Assembly (NCBI GenBank): GCA_019309115.1
Contig: JAFDGW010000010.1
Coordinates: 1-58,234 of the forward strand
Origin: Deltaproteobacteria bacterium
GTDB taxonomy: Bacteria > Desulfobacterota > Syntrophobacteria > Syntrophobacterales > Thermodesulforhabdaceae
Reading direction: 5' to 3'
DNA length: 58,234 nucleotides
Below, one piece after another: positions 20,772 through 30,710 of the stretch. The first letter of the stretch is position 1. Each line of letters starts with the position of its first letter. The translations under genes and the position numbers were made by a program. Under the pieces are notes generated by a model. It was not told where the DNA came from. It searched no databases and was given only the letters and a program-made list of their open reading frames with translations.

Positions 20772-23090
20772 ATGCCAATAGCATTTCTGAGGAAAATTGC
20801 GGTTTTCCTGTTCTTTGTTTTTCTGAGTCTGGTTGCGCTTTGCGTAGGCCTGGGATTGGTTTTTTATTCATCCATTGAAGAAGGTCTGCCTTCAATTGAA
20901 TCTCTTAAACATTACCGACCACCGGTGGTTACCACAATGTACGGGGCTGATGGCTCAATAATTGCCGAATTTTATCATCAGAGGCGTTATATAGTACCGT
21001 TTCGGGAAATACCGCGTCACGTGAAGCAAGCATTCCTTGCCGCCGAAGACGCTAGGTTTTACGAACATCCCGGGATAGACATCTGGGGAATCATAAGAGC
21101 AGCAATTGTAAACATCAGAGCGGGAACGATAGTACAAGGTGGAAGCACCATAACACAACAGGTAGTGAAGGCTTTGTTGCTCTCACCCGAACGTACACTA
21201 AGAAGAAAACTGAGAGAAGCCTTGCTGGCTTATAAAATCGATCAAACCCTTTCTAAGGACGAGATTTTTAATATCTATCTAAACCATGTCTATTTCGGCG
21301 CAGGAGCCTACGGCGTTGAAGCTGCTGCTAGAGTCTATTTTGGAAAACATGTTCAAGACCTCACTGTGGCCGAAACAGCCATGCTTGCCGGCCTTCCGAA
21401 AGCGCCGTCTCGCTTCAACCCCTACAAAAATCCAAAGGCTGCAAGAGCCCGCCAGCTTTATGTGATAAGACGAATGGAAGAGGAACATTTTATAACGCCA
21501 GAGGAAGCAGCACAGGCTCGAAAAGCACCTCTTATAACAAGAAACCGCATGACGGATTCCCTCCCGCACCTGAACCACTTCGTAGAGTACCTTCGTCAAA
21601 AGTTAATTGATCAATTTGGGGAAAAAACCTTTTACGAAGATGGACTTCAGATTTACACGACCCTCGATCCCAGGGCTCAAGCTCTAGCCCAGGACGCTCT
21701 GATAAAAGGCTTGAAGGCTTACGATAAGCGACACGGTTTTCGTGGACCTAAAAGAATTTTGACCAAGGATGAAATTCAAAGGTGGAAGGCCAATGCTTCC
21801 ACAAAACACACGGGTCCTACTAAAATAGGCAAAACCACAGAGGCCCTTGTGATCTCCCAAGACGACCGCACCAGAACATTTCAGCTCCTTATTGGAAAAT
21901 CCGTTGCATGGCTTCAAAAAGACGGGTGGAAATGGACGGGATACAGTTATCGCTCTTTGAAAAGAATTTTGCCTCCTGGCGCCATAGTGGACGTTGTTCC
22001 TAAAAGGAAGGTGAACAACGAATGGATTGTAAACCTTGACCAGACACCCGAAGTAGAAGGTGCCGTGCTGTGCGTTAACCCTCACACTGGGGAAGTTCTG
22101 TGCATGGTGGGAGGCAAAGACTTCTCGAAGAGCCAGTTCAATCGCGTCACCCAACCAAAAAGACAGCCCGGATCGGCTTTCAAGCCCATAATATATTCCG
22201 TTGCAATAGAACAGGGTTTTACGGAAGCGTCGATTCTGGTTGACTCTCCAGTTATCAGGCCCGATCCCAGCCTTCAAGGTCCCTGGAAACCGGCAAATTA
22301 TGACGGTAAATTTATGGGACCGGTAACGCTTCGCAAAGCCTTAGCCCTATCCAGAAATGTAGTAGCGATAAAACTGCTCGACACCGTTGGAATAGAGCCG
22401 GTTATATCCTACGCTAGAAAAATGGGCATAATGTCACATCTAACCCCAACCCTGTCACTGGCATTAGGGGCGTCGGGTGTTTCTCTGTGGGAACTTGCCC
22501 ACGCGTACACCACTTTCGCAAATAGCGGATCGACTCCGGTATTCCGGTGTATAACCAGAATTCTTGACAGGGATGGAAAAACAATTATGCAAACAATGCC
22601 AGAATCCAGACCAGTTCTGAGTCCTGAAACGGCTTATATCATAACAGACATGTTGAAAGCCGTGATACGGGAAGGAACGGGACGATACGCAAGGCGGTTG
22701 AAAAGACCTGCCGCCGGTAAAACCGGTACAACTAATGATTTTCGTGACGCTTGGTTTATGGGCTACACGCCTGATCTTTTTGTCGGAATATGGGTCGGCT
22801 ACGATAATTACGGAAAATCCCTGGGAAAAAATGAAACAGGAGGACGAGTTGCCTGCCCAATCTGGACGGATTTTATGATACGATGGTGCAAGGGAAAGCC
22901 CATCAAGGATTTCCCCACCCCTTCGGGAATAGTCTTCGTCCGGGTAAACTTAGGCAACAACGAAGGAATCAAATTTCTACCGTTTAAAATCGGATATGTG
23001 CCGAAAATTCTTTCAGATGTGAATAAAGTTGCCCCTCATAGAGAACAGGAAAGCGATGAATCATCCATATACAAGTCAGAACTCTTCTGA
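20772..23090 (+). CDS. mrcA: Penicillin-binding protein 1A (bifunctional transglycosylase/transpeptidase)
   Basis: The 772-residue class A PBP has one N-terminal membrane anchor (about 7-32). The GT51 glycosyltransferase domain carries EDARFYEHPGID, GGSTITQQVVK and YLNHVYFGAGAYGVEAA. An OB-like linker follows, then the transpeptidase with the SxxK serine in PGSAFKPIIYS, SxN in LALSRNVVA and KTG in AAGKTGTTNDFRDAWF. It polymerises and cross-links peptidoglycan on the outer face of the inner membrane. The end overlaps the DinG-type gene by about 35 bases. Confidence 0.96.
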   Translation: MPIAFLRKIAVFLFFVFLSLVALCVGLGLVFYSSIEEGLPSIESLKHYRPPVVTTMYGADGSIIAEFYHQRRYIVPFREIPRHVKQAFLAAEDARFYEHPGIDIWGIIRAAIVNIRAGTIVQGGSTITQQVVKALLLSPERTLRRKLREALLAYKIDQTLSKDEIFNIYLNHVYFGAGAYGVEAAARVYFGKHVQDLTVAETAMLAGLPKAPSRFNPYKNPKAARARQLYVIRRMEEEHFITPEEAAQARKAPLITRNRMTDSLPHLNHFVEYLRQKLIDQFGEKTFYEDGLQIYTTLDPRAQALAQDALIKGLKAYDKRHGFRGPKRILTKDEIQRWKANASTKHTGPTKIGKTTEALVISQDDRTRTFQLLIGKSVAWLQKDGWKWTGYSYRSLKRILPPGAIVDVVPKRKVNNEWIVNLDQTPEVEGAVLCVNPHTGEVLCMVGGKDFSKSQFNRVTQPKRQPGSAFKPIIYSVAIEQGFTEASILVDSPVIRPDPSLQGPWKPANYDGKFMGPVTLRKALALSRNVVAIKLLDTVGIEPVISYARKMGIMSHLTPTLSLALGASGVSLWELAHAYTTFANSGSTPVFRCITRILDRDGKTIMQTMPESRPVLSPETAYIITDMLKAVIREGTGRYARRLKRPAAGKTGTTNDFRDAWFMGYTPDLFVGIWVGYDNYGKSLGKNETGGRVACPIWTDFMIRWCKGKPIKDFPTPSGIVFVRVNLGNNEGIKFLPFKIGYVPKILSDVNKVAPHREQESDESSIYKSELF

Positions 23091-25017
23091 AATGCACGAT
23101 TTCTTTTGTCCTGGAGGAAATCTATCCAAAGTTCTGGACGGTTATGAATTTCGTTTTGAACAACAACAGATGGCGGAAGCCATATATCGCACCATCTCTG
23201 AAGGAAACCTTCTGGTGCTGGAAGCGGGAACGGGCGTTGGTAAAACGTTAGCATATCTGTTACCACCCATTTCGGCAAAAAAGAAATTACTGGTCTCAAC
23301 GGCCACTAAAACCCTTCAGGATCAGATAATCAAAAAGGATCTACCGTTTCTAAAAAAGCATTTTTTCCCAGGCCTCAACTTCACACTGCTTAAAGGACGG
23401 CAAAATTACCTCTGTAAAAGGCGGCTGCTTCAGTTGCAATTTCAGTCGACGTTCCAAGACATCGAGGTTCTCGACAAATTCAAGAAAGTCTTAAAGTGGG
23501 CAAAATCCACAAAAACCGGTGATCTCTCAGAAATCCTCGATCAGTCAAACGGCATGATACACGCCATGATTGCATCGTCGTCCGAAACCTGCCGTGCATC
23601 TGGTTGTGCCTTTTTTGACTCGTGCTTCATTATGGATGCGAGACGGCAAGCAGGAAAAGCAGACGTTGTAGTGGTTAATCATCACCTTCTATGCGCCGAT
23701 ACCTTTCTGAAAATCGAGGATCTGCCCGACGTGATACCTCCCACGGACGTGCTGATTGTTGACGAAGCTCACAGGTTTCCGGAAGTCATGAAATCAACCT
23801 TTGGGATACATTTCGGAAGTAAGCATTTTAAAACATTTTCAACTATGCTGAAAAGCGTTGCTGCCGCTTTTCCGGAAGAAACCGCGGAAATCATCAAATG
23901 TCTTGCGCAAGTAGAACTTGTCATTTCAGAAGTATCCCGGTTCATTATTGATCGCTCGGGCAAACACAGACGTTTTCTGCTGGATGTAATAAGCAAAGAC
24001 AACACTTTTCATCGACTTATTAGACAGGCAATAGCCGGATACGAATCATTGATAAACCGGCTTGAAATTGCCGAACTCGACATATTGAAACCCCTAGAAG
24101 ATCTGGCGACAAGAGACAAAGAAAATCTGGCCTTCTTTGCCACAGAAAGAGATGATAATTATGTTTATTGGGTAGAAGTGTCGGAGCGGCAATTCACCCT
24201 GCATGCTACTCCCATTGATCTTTCTAACTTCATGACCAAAACTCTGGAAATATATCCTTGCTCAATTTTTACTTCTGCGACTATGGCGATTAACACGGGG
24301 GAAAGCACTGAATTCGATTTTTTTCTTCGCTCTGCCGGCATGAAAAATGCGAAAACAAAAACCATGCGGCTTGGCTCGCCCTACCGCTACGACGAACAGA
24401 TGATAATCTTAGTACCCCCGCCCGGCTTTCCTGAACCATCCGACGAGAATTTTGTAGAAAAAATCATCGAGATATCGGAACGAATCATTGCTACCGTACC
24501 TGGTGGCACTCTGTTTCTTTTTACCAACTACAAAAATATGAAAACTTTTGCGGAAGCTATAAAAAACACCGTTTCTGTGCCCGTTTATGTTCAAGGAACG
24601 GAGCCAAGGCAAACCATTTTGGAAAAATTTAAGGAAAATCGTCGATCTGTTTTGATTGCAACCCGAACATTCTGGGAAGGAATTGATGTTCCCGGGGATA
24701 GTCTCCAGGCACTACTCATTGAGAAGCTACCTTTTGAACCCCCAGACGATCCCTTGGTCATGGGAGAATCGAACTTCTACAAAAAAAGGGGTGAAAATTA
24801 CTTTCGTCGGTTCTCAATACCTCGAGCAATCCTTAGCCTCCGACAGGGAGTAGGCAGACTAATTCGTTCATCTAGGGATCGAGGCATCGTTGCTATCTTT
24901 GATGTGCGACTCAGGACGAAATTCTACGGCAGGTATTTTTTGAATAATCTACCCGGATGTCAAATTGTAGACAGGATTGAAGAACTAGAAAAATATCTCG
25001 GAAAGGAGCAACCATGA
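23056..25017 (+). CDS. dinG: DinG/YoaA-type ATP-dependent DNA helicase
   Basis: The XPD-like superfamily 2 helicase (about 653 residues) has Walker A EAGTGVGKTLAYL, a DEAH box in LIVDEAHRF, and helicase motifs V-VI in ATRTFWEGIDVPG and LRQGVGRLIRS. Cysteines at CKRR, ETCRAS, GCAFF and DSC mark the Fe-S cluster typical of DinG. It unwinds DNA in repair of R-loops or damaged forks. There is no N-terminal exonuclease domain. ATG 23056 has AGGAAAG upstream and lies in the end of mrcA. It is linked by ATGA overlap to moaC. Confidence 0.9.
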   Translation: MNHPYTSQNSSEMHDFFCPGGNLSKVLDGYEFRFEQQQMAEAIYRTISEGNLLVLEAGTGVGKTLAYLLPPISAKKKLLVSTATKTLQDQIIKKDLPFLKKHFFPGLNFTLLKGRQNYLCKRRLLQLQFQSTFQDIEVLDKFKKVLKWAKSTKTGDLSEILDQSNGMIHAMIASSSETCRASGCAFFDSCFIMDARRQAGKADVVVVNHHLLCADTFLKIEDLPDVIPPTDVLIVDEAHRFPEVMKSTFGIHFGSKHFKTFSTMLKSVAAAFPEETAEIIKCLAQVELVISEVSRFIIDRSGKHRRFLLDVISKDNTFHRLIRQAIAGYESLINRLEIAELDILKPLEDLATRDKENLAFFATERDDNYVYWVEVSERQFTLHATPIDLSNFMTKTLEIYPCSIFTSATMAINTGESTEFDFFLRSAGMKNAKTKTMRLGSPYRYDEQMIILVPPPGFPEPSDENFVEKIIEISERIIATVPGGTLFLFTNYKNMKTFAEAIKNTVSVPVYVQGTEPRQTILEKFKENRRSVLIATRTFWEGIDVPGDSLQALLIEKLPFEPPDDPLVMGESNFYKKRGENYFRRFSIPRAILSLRQGVGRLIRSSRDRGIVAIFDVRLRTKFYGRYFLNNLPGCQIVDRIEELEKYLGKEQP

Positions 25018-25493
25018 GAGATCAGGAATGGAGTCACATTGATGAAAAAGGCCATGTTAGAATGGTTGATATTACCGAAAAACCCAGAACATCTCGAGAA
25101 GCGAGAGCTGAAGGGAAAATAATTGTGAGTCCCAAAGTCATGTCCAGCATTATTGGCGGAACGGTTCCCAAAGGTAACGTTTTTGAGACTGCCAGAATTG
25201 CAGGAATTCAAGCGGCAAAAAAAACGTGGGAACTGATCCCCCTTTGTCATCAGCTACAATTAACATCAGTAAACATAGATTTCGAGATAAAGGAAGATAA
25301 ATCCGCAATAATAATCCGTTCTCTGGTAAAAACCACTGATCGCACCGGCGTTGAGATGGAAGCATTGACGGCTACGGCCGTTGCCGCTCTCACGATTTAC
25401 GACATGTGCAAGGCACTTGACAAAACTATGACTATTGACCAAATACAGCTTACTTACAAAAGTGGAGGAAAGAGCGGAACATTCGAGCGCTAA
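25014..25493 (+). CDS. moaC: Cyclic pyranopterin monophosphate synthase MoaC
   Basis: MoaC converts the MoaA product to cPMP in molybdopterin biosynthesis. The 159-residue protein shows VDITEKPRTSREARAEG at the N-terminus, then PLCHQLQLTSV, DRTGVEMEALTA and ALTIYDMCKALDK, all diagnostic. Its ATG overlaps the helicase stop (ATGA). No other moa genes are in the window, so it is an isolated pathway member. The region around the stop leads closely into dksA. Confidence 0.97.
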   Translation: MRDQEWSHIDEKGHVRMVDITEKPRTSREARAEGKIIVSPKVMSSIIGGTVPKGNVFETARIAGIQAAKKTWELIPLCHQLQLTSVNIDFEIKEDKSAIIIRSLVKTTDRTGVEMEALTATAVAALTIYDMCKALDKTMTIDQIQLTYKSGGKSGTFER

Positions 25494-25509
25494 CGGCAGG
25501 AGAAACGCA

Positions 25510-25872
25510 ATGGATCAGGAGACTCTGGCATATTTCAAAAAGCTTCTCGAGGAGAAACTCCGGGAATTGCTTAAAGAGGCTGAAAAAACGGTGCAGGAAA
25601 TGACGGGCGAGACTATAACTTTTCCGGATCCTGCAGACCGAGCTACAATGGAAATGGACAGAAGCTTTTTGCTTCGCATTCGAGATCGGGAACGAAAGTT
25701 GATTGCTAAGATAAGGGAAGCTCTGGAACGTATCGAAAATGGAACGTTTGGAATATGTGAGGAATGTGGGGACGAGATAGACATAGAACGGCTCAAGGCG
25801 CGACCTGTCACCACACTCTGCATTGAGTGCAAGCGCAAGCAAGAAGCACTTGAAAAAATTCGCGGAGAGTGA
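25510..25872 (+). CDS. dksA: DksA/TraR-family RNA polymerase-binding regulator
   Basis: The 120-residue protein has an N-terminal coiled coil with the tip motif DPADRAT, which matches the DxxDxA tip that acts in the RNA polymerase secondary channel. A C-terminal zinc finger follows with CEEC and CIEC 21 residues apart. That fits a true DksA that mediates ppGpp effects. ATG 25510 has GGAG upstream; the open frame extends 25 codons upstream into moaC but with no binding site. It is co-transcribed after moaC. Confidence 0.93.
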   Translation: MDQETLAYFKKLLEEKLRELLKEAEKTVQEMTGETITFPDPADRATMEMDRSFLLRIRDRERKLIAKIREALERIENGTFGICEECGDEIDIERLKARPVTTLCIECKRKQEALEKIRGE

Positions 25873-25873
25873 A

Positions 25874-25901
25874 CCACTCCCCCCAGCTTATAATGGAGTG
25901 G
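25874..25901 (+). terminator. Weak hairpin after dksA
   Basis: CCACTCC (25874-25880) and GGAGTGG (25895-25901) pair around a 14-base loop directly after the dksA stop. No clear T-run follows, so termination is uncertain. The convergent livF ends 68 bases further on. Confidence 0.35.
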
Positions 25902-25968
25902 AATGCTCTCCTGCGGGTTTTCATTCCCTCCCGGATGGGGTCTTCTCGCTCGCAAATGATAAAAATTG

Positions 25969-26685
25969 TTACACCCCGAGGTAGGCTTGTTTTATTTCCT
26001 CGGATTTTTCCAATTGCTCGGCAGGGCCTTCCATTATAACCTTGCCTTCGGCTAGTACGTAGGCGTAGTCGCTCACTGAAAGAGCTAGATGGGCATTCTG
26101 TTCTACCAGAAGCATCGTGACGCCTTCCTCTCTCAATTTTTGAATGATCTTGAAGATTTCTATAACCAGGAGTGGAGCAAGCCCAAGGCTTGGTTCATCC
26201 AGGATAAGTAACTCAGGTTTTGCCATTAGACCACGTCCAATGGCTAACATTTGCTGTTCACCACCACTCATAGTACCGGCTTTCTGATACAGTCGTTCTT
26301 TTAGAGTAGGAAAGAGCGTGAGCACATGTTCCATGTTTGTTTTAAGTTCAGCTCGAGCCCTACAGCTAAACGCTCCCATCTCCAGATTTTCCAGAACGGT
26401 CATTTCAGGAAAAATCATGCGTCCTTCGGGTATCATCACAAGCCCTTTTGAAGCCAGCGCATGGGTAGATAGTCCCGTAACGTCTTCACCCTTAAAGATG
26501 ATCTTTCCATTACGGAGCGGAAGTAAGCCAGCTATGGCCCTTAACAGGGTGGTCTTTCCCGCACCGTTGGCTCCCAGTATCGTTGTCAACCTCCCTGGAA
26601 AGACTTCCACGCTCACACCCCACAATATCTGGACCTCACCGTAACCCGTCTCAAGCCCATCTGCTTTTAAAATAGGCTCAGCCAT
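25969..26685 (-). CDS. livF: Branched-chain amino acid-type ABC transporter ATP-binding protein LivF
   Basis: The 238-residue ABC ATPase has Walker A LGANGAGKTTLLRA, signature TMSGGEQQMLAIGR, Walker B LLILDEPSLGLAP and the switch His in LLVEQNAH. LivF-type features include LxTGYGxVQILWGVS near the start. I choose ATG 26685 because GGGGGAG lies eight bases upstream; a GTG two codons earlier is too close. Its start overlaps livG. It is the last gene of livKHMGF and powers import through LivH-LivM. Confidence 0.95.
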   Translation of the reverse strand: MAEPILKADGLETGYGEVQILWGVSVEVFPGRLTTILGANGAGKTTLLRAIAGLLPLRNGKIIFKGEDVTGLSTHALASKGLVMIPEGRMIFPEMTVLENLEMGAFSCRARAELKTNMEHVLTLFPTLKERLYQKAGTMSGGEQQMLAIGRGLMAKPELLILDEPSLGLAPLLVIEIFKIIQKLREEGVTMLLVEQNAHLALSVSDYAYVLAEGKVIMEGPAEQLEKSEEIKQAYLGV

Positions 26686-27445
26686 TATCACGTCTCCCCC
26701 GCCTTTCTTTTAGCAATTTGAGAGCAAGATCAGGATCACCAAGATAAGCCTCCACGACTTGAGGATCGTTGGCTACTTCTTCAGGAGTTCCTTCAGAGAT
26801 TTTTTTTCCGTAAACGAGAGCAATAACCCTGTCGGATATATTCATTATAGCGTGCATGAGATGCTCTATCATCAAAATGGTTATGCCCTTTTCCCTAATT
26901 GCCGATATAACTTCCAGCATTTGTGAAACTTCTGCCGGATTCAACCCTGCAAGTACCTCATCAAGTAGCAACACATCCGGATCCGCTGCAAGTGCGCGTG
27001 CAAGTTCCAGTCGCTTCTTCTCCGGCACATTGAGCTTCCCTGCCAAAAGGTCGGATCTGTCGTCCAGATTCACAAACTTCAAAACCTCATGAGCCTTTTC
27101 ACGGGCACTTGATAGGTTTGCATTGGCTTTTCCAAAACAGGCACCCACCATAACGTTTTCCAGAACTGTCAAATCACTGAGGGGTTTAACAATCTGATGA
27201 GTTCGTGCAATTCCGAGTCGGGCTCGTGAATTGGGAGGATGCTTGGTTATATCCTTCCCGTTGAAGCGAACAACTCCTCTATTAATGGGAAACACTCCAC
27301 TTATGGCGTTGAAAAGGGTTGTTTTGCCCGCTCCGTTGGGACCTATTATGCCGAGAATCTCGCCCGCTCTGACACCGAAGGTTATGTCGCTAAGGGCTAC
27401 AAGTCCGCCAAATCTCTTGGTGACGTTTTCAACTTCTAGAATCAT
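26678..27445 (-). CDS. livG: Branched-chain amino acid-type ABC transporter ATP-binding protein LivG
   Basis: The 255-residue ABC ATPase has Walker A IGPNGAGKTTLFNAISG, the LivG-typical GIARTHQIVKPL, a variant signature LNVPEKKRLELARALA and Walker B LLLDEVLAGLNP. The ABC signature is degenerate (no LSGG), as in many LivG proteins, where the motif is xxYGxQRRLE-like. It overlaps livM by four bases and livF by eight. Confidence 0.94.
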   Translation of the reverse strand: MILEVENVTKRFGGLVALSDITFGVRAGEILGIIGPNGAGKTTLFNAISGVFPINRGVVRFNGKDITKHPPNSRARLGIARTHQIVKPLSDLTVLENVMVGACFGKANANLSSAREKAHEVLKFVNLDDRSDLLAGKLNVPEKKRLELARALAADPDVLLLDEVLAGLNPAEVSQMLEVISAIREKGITILMIEHLMHAIMNISDRVIALVYGKKISEGTPEEVANDPQVVEAYLGDPDLALKLLKERRGRRDNG

Positions 27446-28404
27446 TCCAGAATCTCCCTCGCTCGTTTCACCTTCTCACGCACATACCCGATTATACCTT
27501 CCGGCACGAACAGCACAATTAACAACAACACCACACCCGATATGGCCATGTGAAGATCCTTGAAAAGCGGATTTACCAGCAAAAAGCCCTTCAGTCGCTC
27601 ATAGACGATTGCTCCTGTAACCGCACCGGTTACAGTTCCGTAACCGCCAAGCATCACCATGAAAATCATCTCTATCGACTTCAGAAGGTGAAAAGCATCA
27701 TGAGGCTCTATATTGCCGGCCTTGAAGAAGAAAACAGCTCCAACCATGCCGGGGAAAAAGGCAGAAGCTGCATAGGCAAGGCTCTTGTACAAACGGGCAT
27801 TAACACCGAGAACTATGGCAGCGTCTTCGTCTTCACGGATAGCCATTAATCCCAGGCCAAATTTGGATTTTTTTATGGCATAAGCTGCTACTACTGTAAC
27901 AATGGCAACCGCCGCCATAACGTAATAAGAAAACCATATAGCTTTAGCAGCCCCGCCGTAAGCCTTGTAGATCTTAAAGTTGAAATAAAGCCCTTCTGCT
28001 CCGCCGATGAAATTCAGATTATTAACCAAAGCCTTGATAGCTTCATTTACGCCTATGGTAGCAATGGCAAAGAACGCACCTCTCAGCCTCAGAACGGCTT
28101 CTCCAAGCAGAAAGGCCGTCAAAGCAGATGCTAGACCGCCCGTAATCATGGCAGGAATTAAATGCCAGCCGTGAAAGTGCATAAGGTAAAAAGCCACATA
28201 ACCGCCAATACCATAAAAGACAATGTGGCCAAAGCTAACATAACCGGTATAGCCAAGAATTATGTTAAGACTAACGGCTAGCGATAAGTACATCAATACG
28301 AGAAAGGCACCTTCCCGTGCCGTAACCGATCCCGTAAGGGCCGGAGTTGCAACGATAATAATTAAAATTGGCAGAAGGCAGAATAAAGTCTTTGCACTCT
28401 TCAT
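27442..28404 (-). CDS. livM: Branched-chain amino acid-type ABC permease LivM
   Basis: This is a 320-residue inner-membrane permease with about nine hydrophobic segments. The family stretches NIILGYTGYVSFGHIVFYGIG and RLRGAFFAIATIGVNEA, and the EAA-like loop around AIREDEDAAIVLGVN, identify LivM. I take ATG 28404; a TTG six codons earlier overlaps livH by 14 bases. It pairs with LivH to form the channel. Confidence 0.93.
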   Translation of the reverse strand: MKSAKTLFCLLPILIIIVATPALTGSVTAREGAFLVLMYLSLAVSLNIILGYTGYVSFGHIVFYGIGGYVAFYLMHFHGWHLIPAMITGGLASALTAFLLGEAVLRLRGAFFAIATIGVNEAIKALVNNLNFIGGAEGLYFNFKIYKAYGGAAKAIWFSYYVMAAVAIVTVVAAYAIKKSKFGLGLMAIREDEDAAIVLGVNARLYKSLAYAASAFFPGMVGAVFFFKAGNIEPHDAFHLLKSIEMIFMVMLGGYGTVTGAVTGAIVYERLKGFLLVNPLFKDLHMAISGVVLLLIVLFVPEGIIGYVREKVKRAREILE

Positions 28405-28408
28405 AGCA

Positions 28409-29266
28409 TCATCTCTTTGCAAGGATTCCCGTTGGTTTGACTATGAGAATGAATACTAGAATGACAAATTCAAGGAATGGAACATAGCTGGTAGGGATTT
28501 TCAAGGTCACTATGTTTTCAATAAGGCCCAAAATCAGACCCCCGATAAGTGCTCCCAATGGACTACCGAGCCCGCCTAGTACGCAAATCACAAAGCTCTT
28601 TAGTTCGTATCCACCACCTGAAAGAATCGTAAAGGGAAAGATCGTCGCCACTAGGGCGCCGGCAGACATTGCTAGAGCAACCCCCACGCCAAAAGCAACA
28701 GCGATGGTCAAGGTGGTGTTCACACCCATCAATTCAGCCGCTGCCCTGTTCATGGAAACGGCACGAATAGCTTTACCGTGCCAGGTTTTGTACAAAAAAA
28801 GGTATAGTGCCGCCGTAAAAACTACAGAAAATACTCCTGTCAAGATTCGGGTTGTTGGCAGGACTGTTCCAGCTATGCTAACAGATCCCATAGCTATATC
28901 AATGGCTCTGGGATTGGTGGTGAAGAAGAAAGTCCCTAATCCTATAATAACCAGACTGACAGAATATGTGGCAAGAAGAGTAGAAAGCTCAGGAGCAGAA
29001 AGAACACGGTGAAGTGCCACAAAATAGGTTAGTGCACCGATGCCAACTCCAACCACCAAAACCAAAAAAACACCGATAAACGGCGAAATGTGAATATATT
29101 TTGCTATAAAGTAAGAAGAAAACATCCCGAGAGCAATGAATGCCCCATGCGACAAATTAATAACGTTCATAACACCCCAAATCAGGTTAAGTCCTATGGC
29201 GGCAAGTCCATACAAAAGCCCCAGTAAAACACCACTAAAGATTGCACCAATCCACGCAGCTGACAC
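28409..29266 (-). CDS. livH: Branched-chain amino acid-type ABC permease LivH
   Basis: The 285-residue permease has about eight hydrophobic segments and typical LivH motifs LIWGVMNVINLSHGAF and the RAVSMNRAAAELMGVN cytoplasmic loop. GGLGSPLGALIGGLILGLIE lies near the end. The start is GTG 29266 with AAAGGAG upstream. A strong hairpin separates it from livK. Specificity of LIV systems in this lineage often differs from amino acids, so the substrate is open. Confidence 0.94.
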   Translation of the reverse strand: MSAAWIGAIFSGVLLGLLYGLAAIGLNLIWGVMNVINLSHGAFIALGMFSSYFIAKYIHISPFIGVFLVLVVGVGIGALTYFVALHRVLSAPELSTLLATYSVSLVIIGLGTFFFTTNPRAIDIAMGSVSIAGTVLPTTRILTGVFSVVFTAALYLFLYKTWHGKAIRAVSMNRAAAELMGVNTTLTIAVAFGVGVALAMSAGALVATIFPFTILSGGGYELKSFVICVLGGLGSPLGALIGGLILGLIENIVTLKIPTSYVPFLEFVILVFILIVKPTGILAKR

Positions 29267-29337
29267 CCGCCTGCACTCCTTTTCATTCTTTTTTTACCTG
29301 TCTGTCTTTCTGACCAAAAATTGCTTTTTTTAACCAC

Positions 29338-29360
29338 CTGGTGGCGGGACCGCTCACCAG
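29338..29360 (-). other. Intercistronic hairpin between livK and livH
   Basis: CTGGTG and CACCAG pair in a stem extended by GCG/CGC with one bulged A. It lies in the 134-base livK-livH gap. No T-run follows in the minus-strand direction, so it looks more like an mRNA processing or stability element than a terminator. It would allow the binding protein to be made in excess over the permease. Confidence 0.5.
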
Positions 29361-29400
29361 AACCCAAGGGGGCACGTAACCTCGCCCCCCACTTAGAACT

Positions 29401-30645
29401 TTAATACTTGGAAGAGAAAGGATACACAAGATCGGCCGACTTGGCTTCTAGTGGCCATACCACTTCCTTCTCCATTTTTCCGCCCTTTTTCTGCCACTGG
29501 AGATAAACCATAGAATGGCCCATCTGTCGACCGTAGTAATCGCCGGTATCGAATTTAATCCTTCCGTAGAAGGTTGTAATATCAAGGGTTTCCAGTGCTT
29601 TCCTGACATCCTCCGTTTTAATCGAACCCGCCATTTCTATAGCCTTTTGGAGAACCAGTGCTGATACGTAACCCCCCGCTGCATGATACCCTGGTTCGTA
29701 GCCATAAGCCTCCTTGTAAGCCTCAACAAACTCGCCGAGATCTGGGCCGTACCACTCACTTTTTGCAGTCTCCTTACTAAACTTAGCCAGAGGTTCCCAC
29801 TGAGAAGGGCCAGTCACATACAGAGCTGCCTTGCCCAGTTCGCTGAACTCTGGAACAGCCGGTGCAACCAAAAGTGATACAAGTTTGACATTTATCTTCT
29901 GTTCAAAGAGTTGCTTTGAAAATGTCTCACCGTCGGCGAAATGACCTCCACCAATGATGGCATCAGGCTGAGTGGCTTTAATTTTGTTGATGAAGCTCGT
30001 GAAATCAGTCGTGCCCGAGTCGTATGCTTCAAAAAGAACTACCTGAAAACCGTTCTGTTCCGCATATTTTTTGGCAGAAGTGCATACGGACTTGGCAAAC
30101 TTAGAGTTTTCGTAAACCACCGCCACTTTCTTCGCTTTGGGATCAAAATGTGCCAGTATGTCCAATGCACCGGTTAGATACCTGCTGGCGGGAGTATAAA
30201 TCTGGAATACGTGAGTATAACCCTTGTTGAAAATGCTATCCGATGCCGCTCCCGTAGCCATCATGATCCTACCGTACTGCTCAGCAATAATAGCAGCAGA
30301 AGCAGTAAGACCACTGGAATAAGGACTTATGAGGAAGTCGGCTTTGTCCTGATTGATAAGTCTCACATAGAGTTGCTGGACACGATCCTTACTGCTTTCG
30401 TCATCATAATATTTGAGCCTGACTTTGAGTTTCTTATTCAGAGCCTTTACAAAAATTCCACCTTGGGAATTCACCTGTGAAGCCCAAAGCTTTAACCCTT
30501 GGTATTGTTCCTTAGATTCGGAGTTAAACTTCCCCGTCTGCGACATGGTAAACCCGATAGTCAGGTAATCAGAAGATGCCGCCGCTGGAACAAGTCCGGA
30601 GGCAAAAAACAAAAAGGTAATTAATAAAACTACCGCTTTTTTCAT
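29401..30645 (-). CDS. livK: LivK-type periplasmic substrate-binding protein
   Basis: The 414-residue protein has a cleavable signal peptide (basic MKK, hydrophobic core, AAAS around residues 22-25). The type I periplasmic binding fold has IGFTMSQTGKFNSES at its start and a long C-terminal lobe. It delivers the ligand to LivHMGF. It belongs to the amidate/LIV branch of binding proteins rather than the short E. coli LivJ type, so the substrate could be an amino acid, an amide or another small acid. GAGGAGG precedes the ATG. Confidence 0.92.
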   Translation of the reverse strand: MKKAVVLLITFLFFASGLVPAAASSDYLTIGFTMSQTGKFNSESKEQYQGLKLWASQVNSQGGIFVKALNKKLKVRLKYYDDESSKDRVQQLYVRLINQDKADFLISPYSSGLTASAAIIAEQYGRIMMATGAASDSIFNKGYTHVFQIYTPASRYLTGALDILAHFDPKAKKVAVVYENSKFAKSVCTSAKKYAEQNGFQVVLFEAYDSGTTDFTSFINKIKATQPDAIIGGGHFADGETFSKQLFEQKINVKLVSLLVAPAVPEFSELGKAALYVTGPSQWEPLAKFSKETAKSEWYGPDLGEFVEAYKEAYGYEPGYHAAGGYVSALVLQKAIEMAGSIKTEDVRKALETLDITTFYGRIKFDTGDYYGRQMGHSMVYLQWQKKGGKMEKEVVWPLEAKSADLVYPFSSKY

Positions 30646-30710
30646 GGTATCCTCCTCTATCTCAACAGGTCAATACTACGCCAACCAACACAAAATCACA
30701 CAGCACCCTT

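Noticed and set aside
26678-27445. Degenerate ABC signature in LivG as evidence of inactivation
   Set aside because: LivG proteins commonly have a variant signature, and Walker A, Walker B and the switch histidine are intact.
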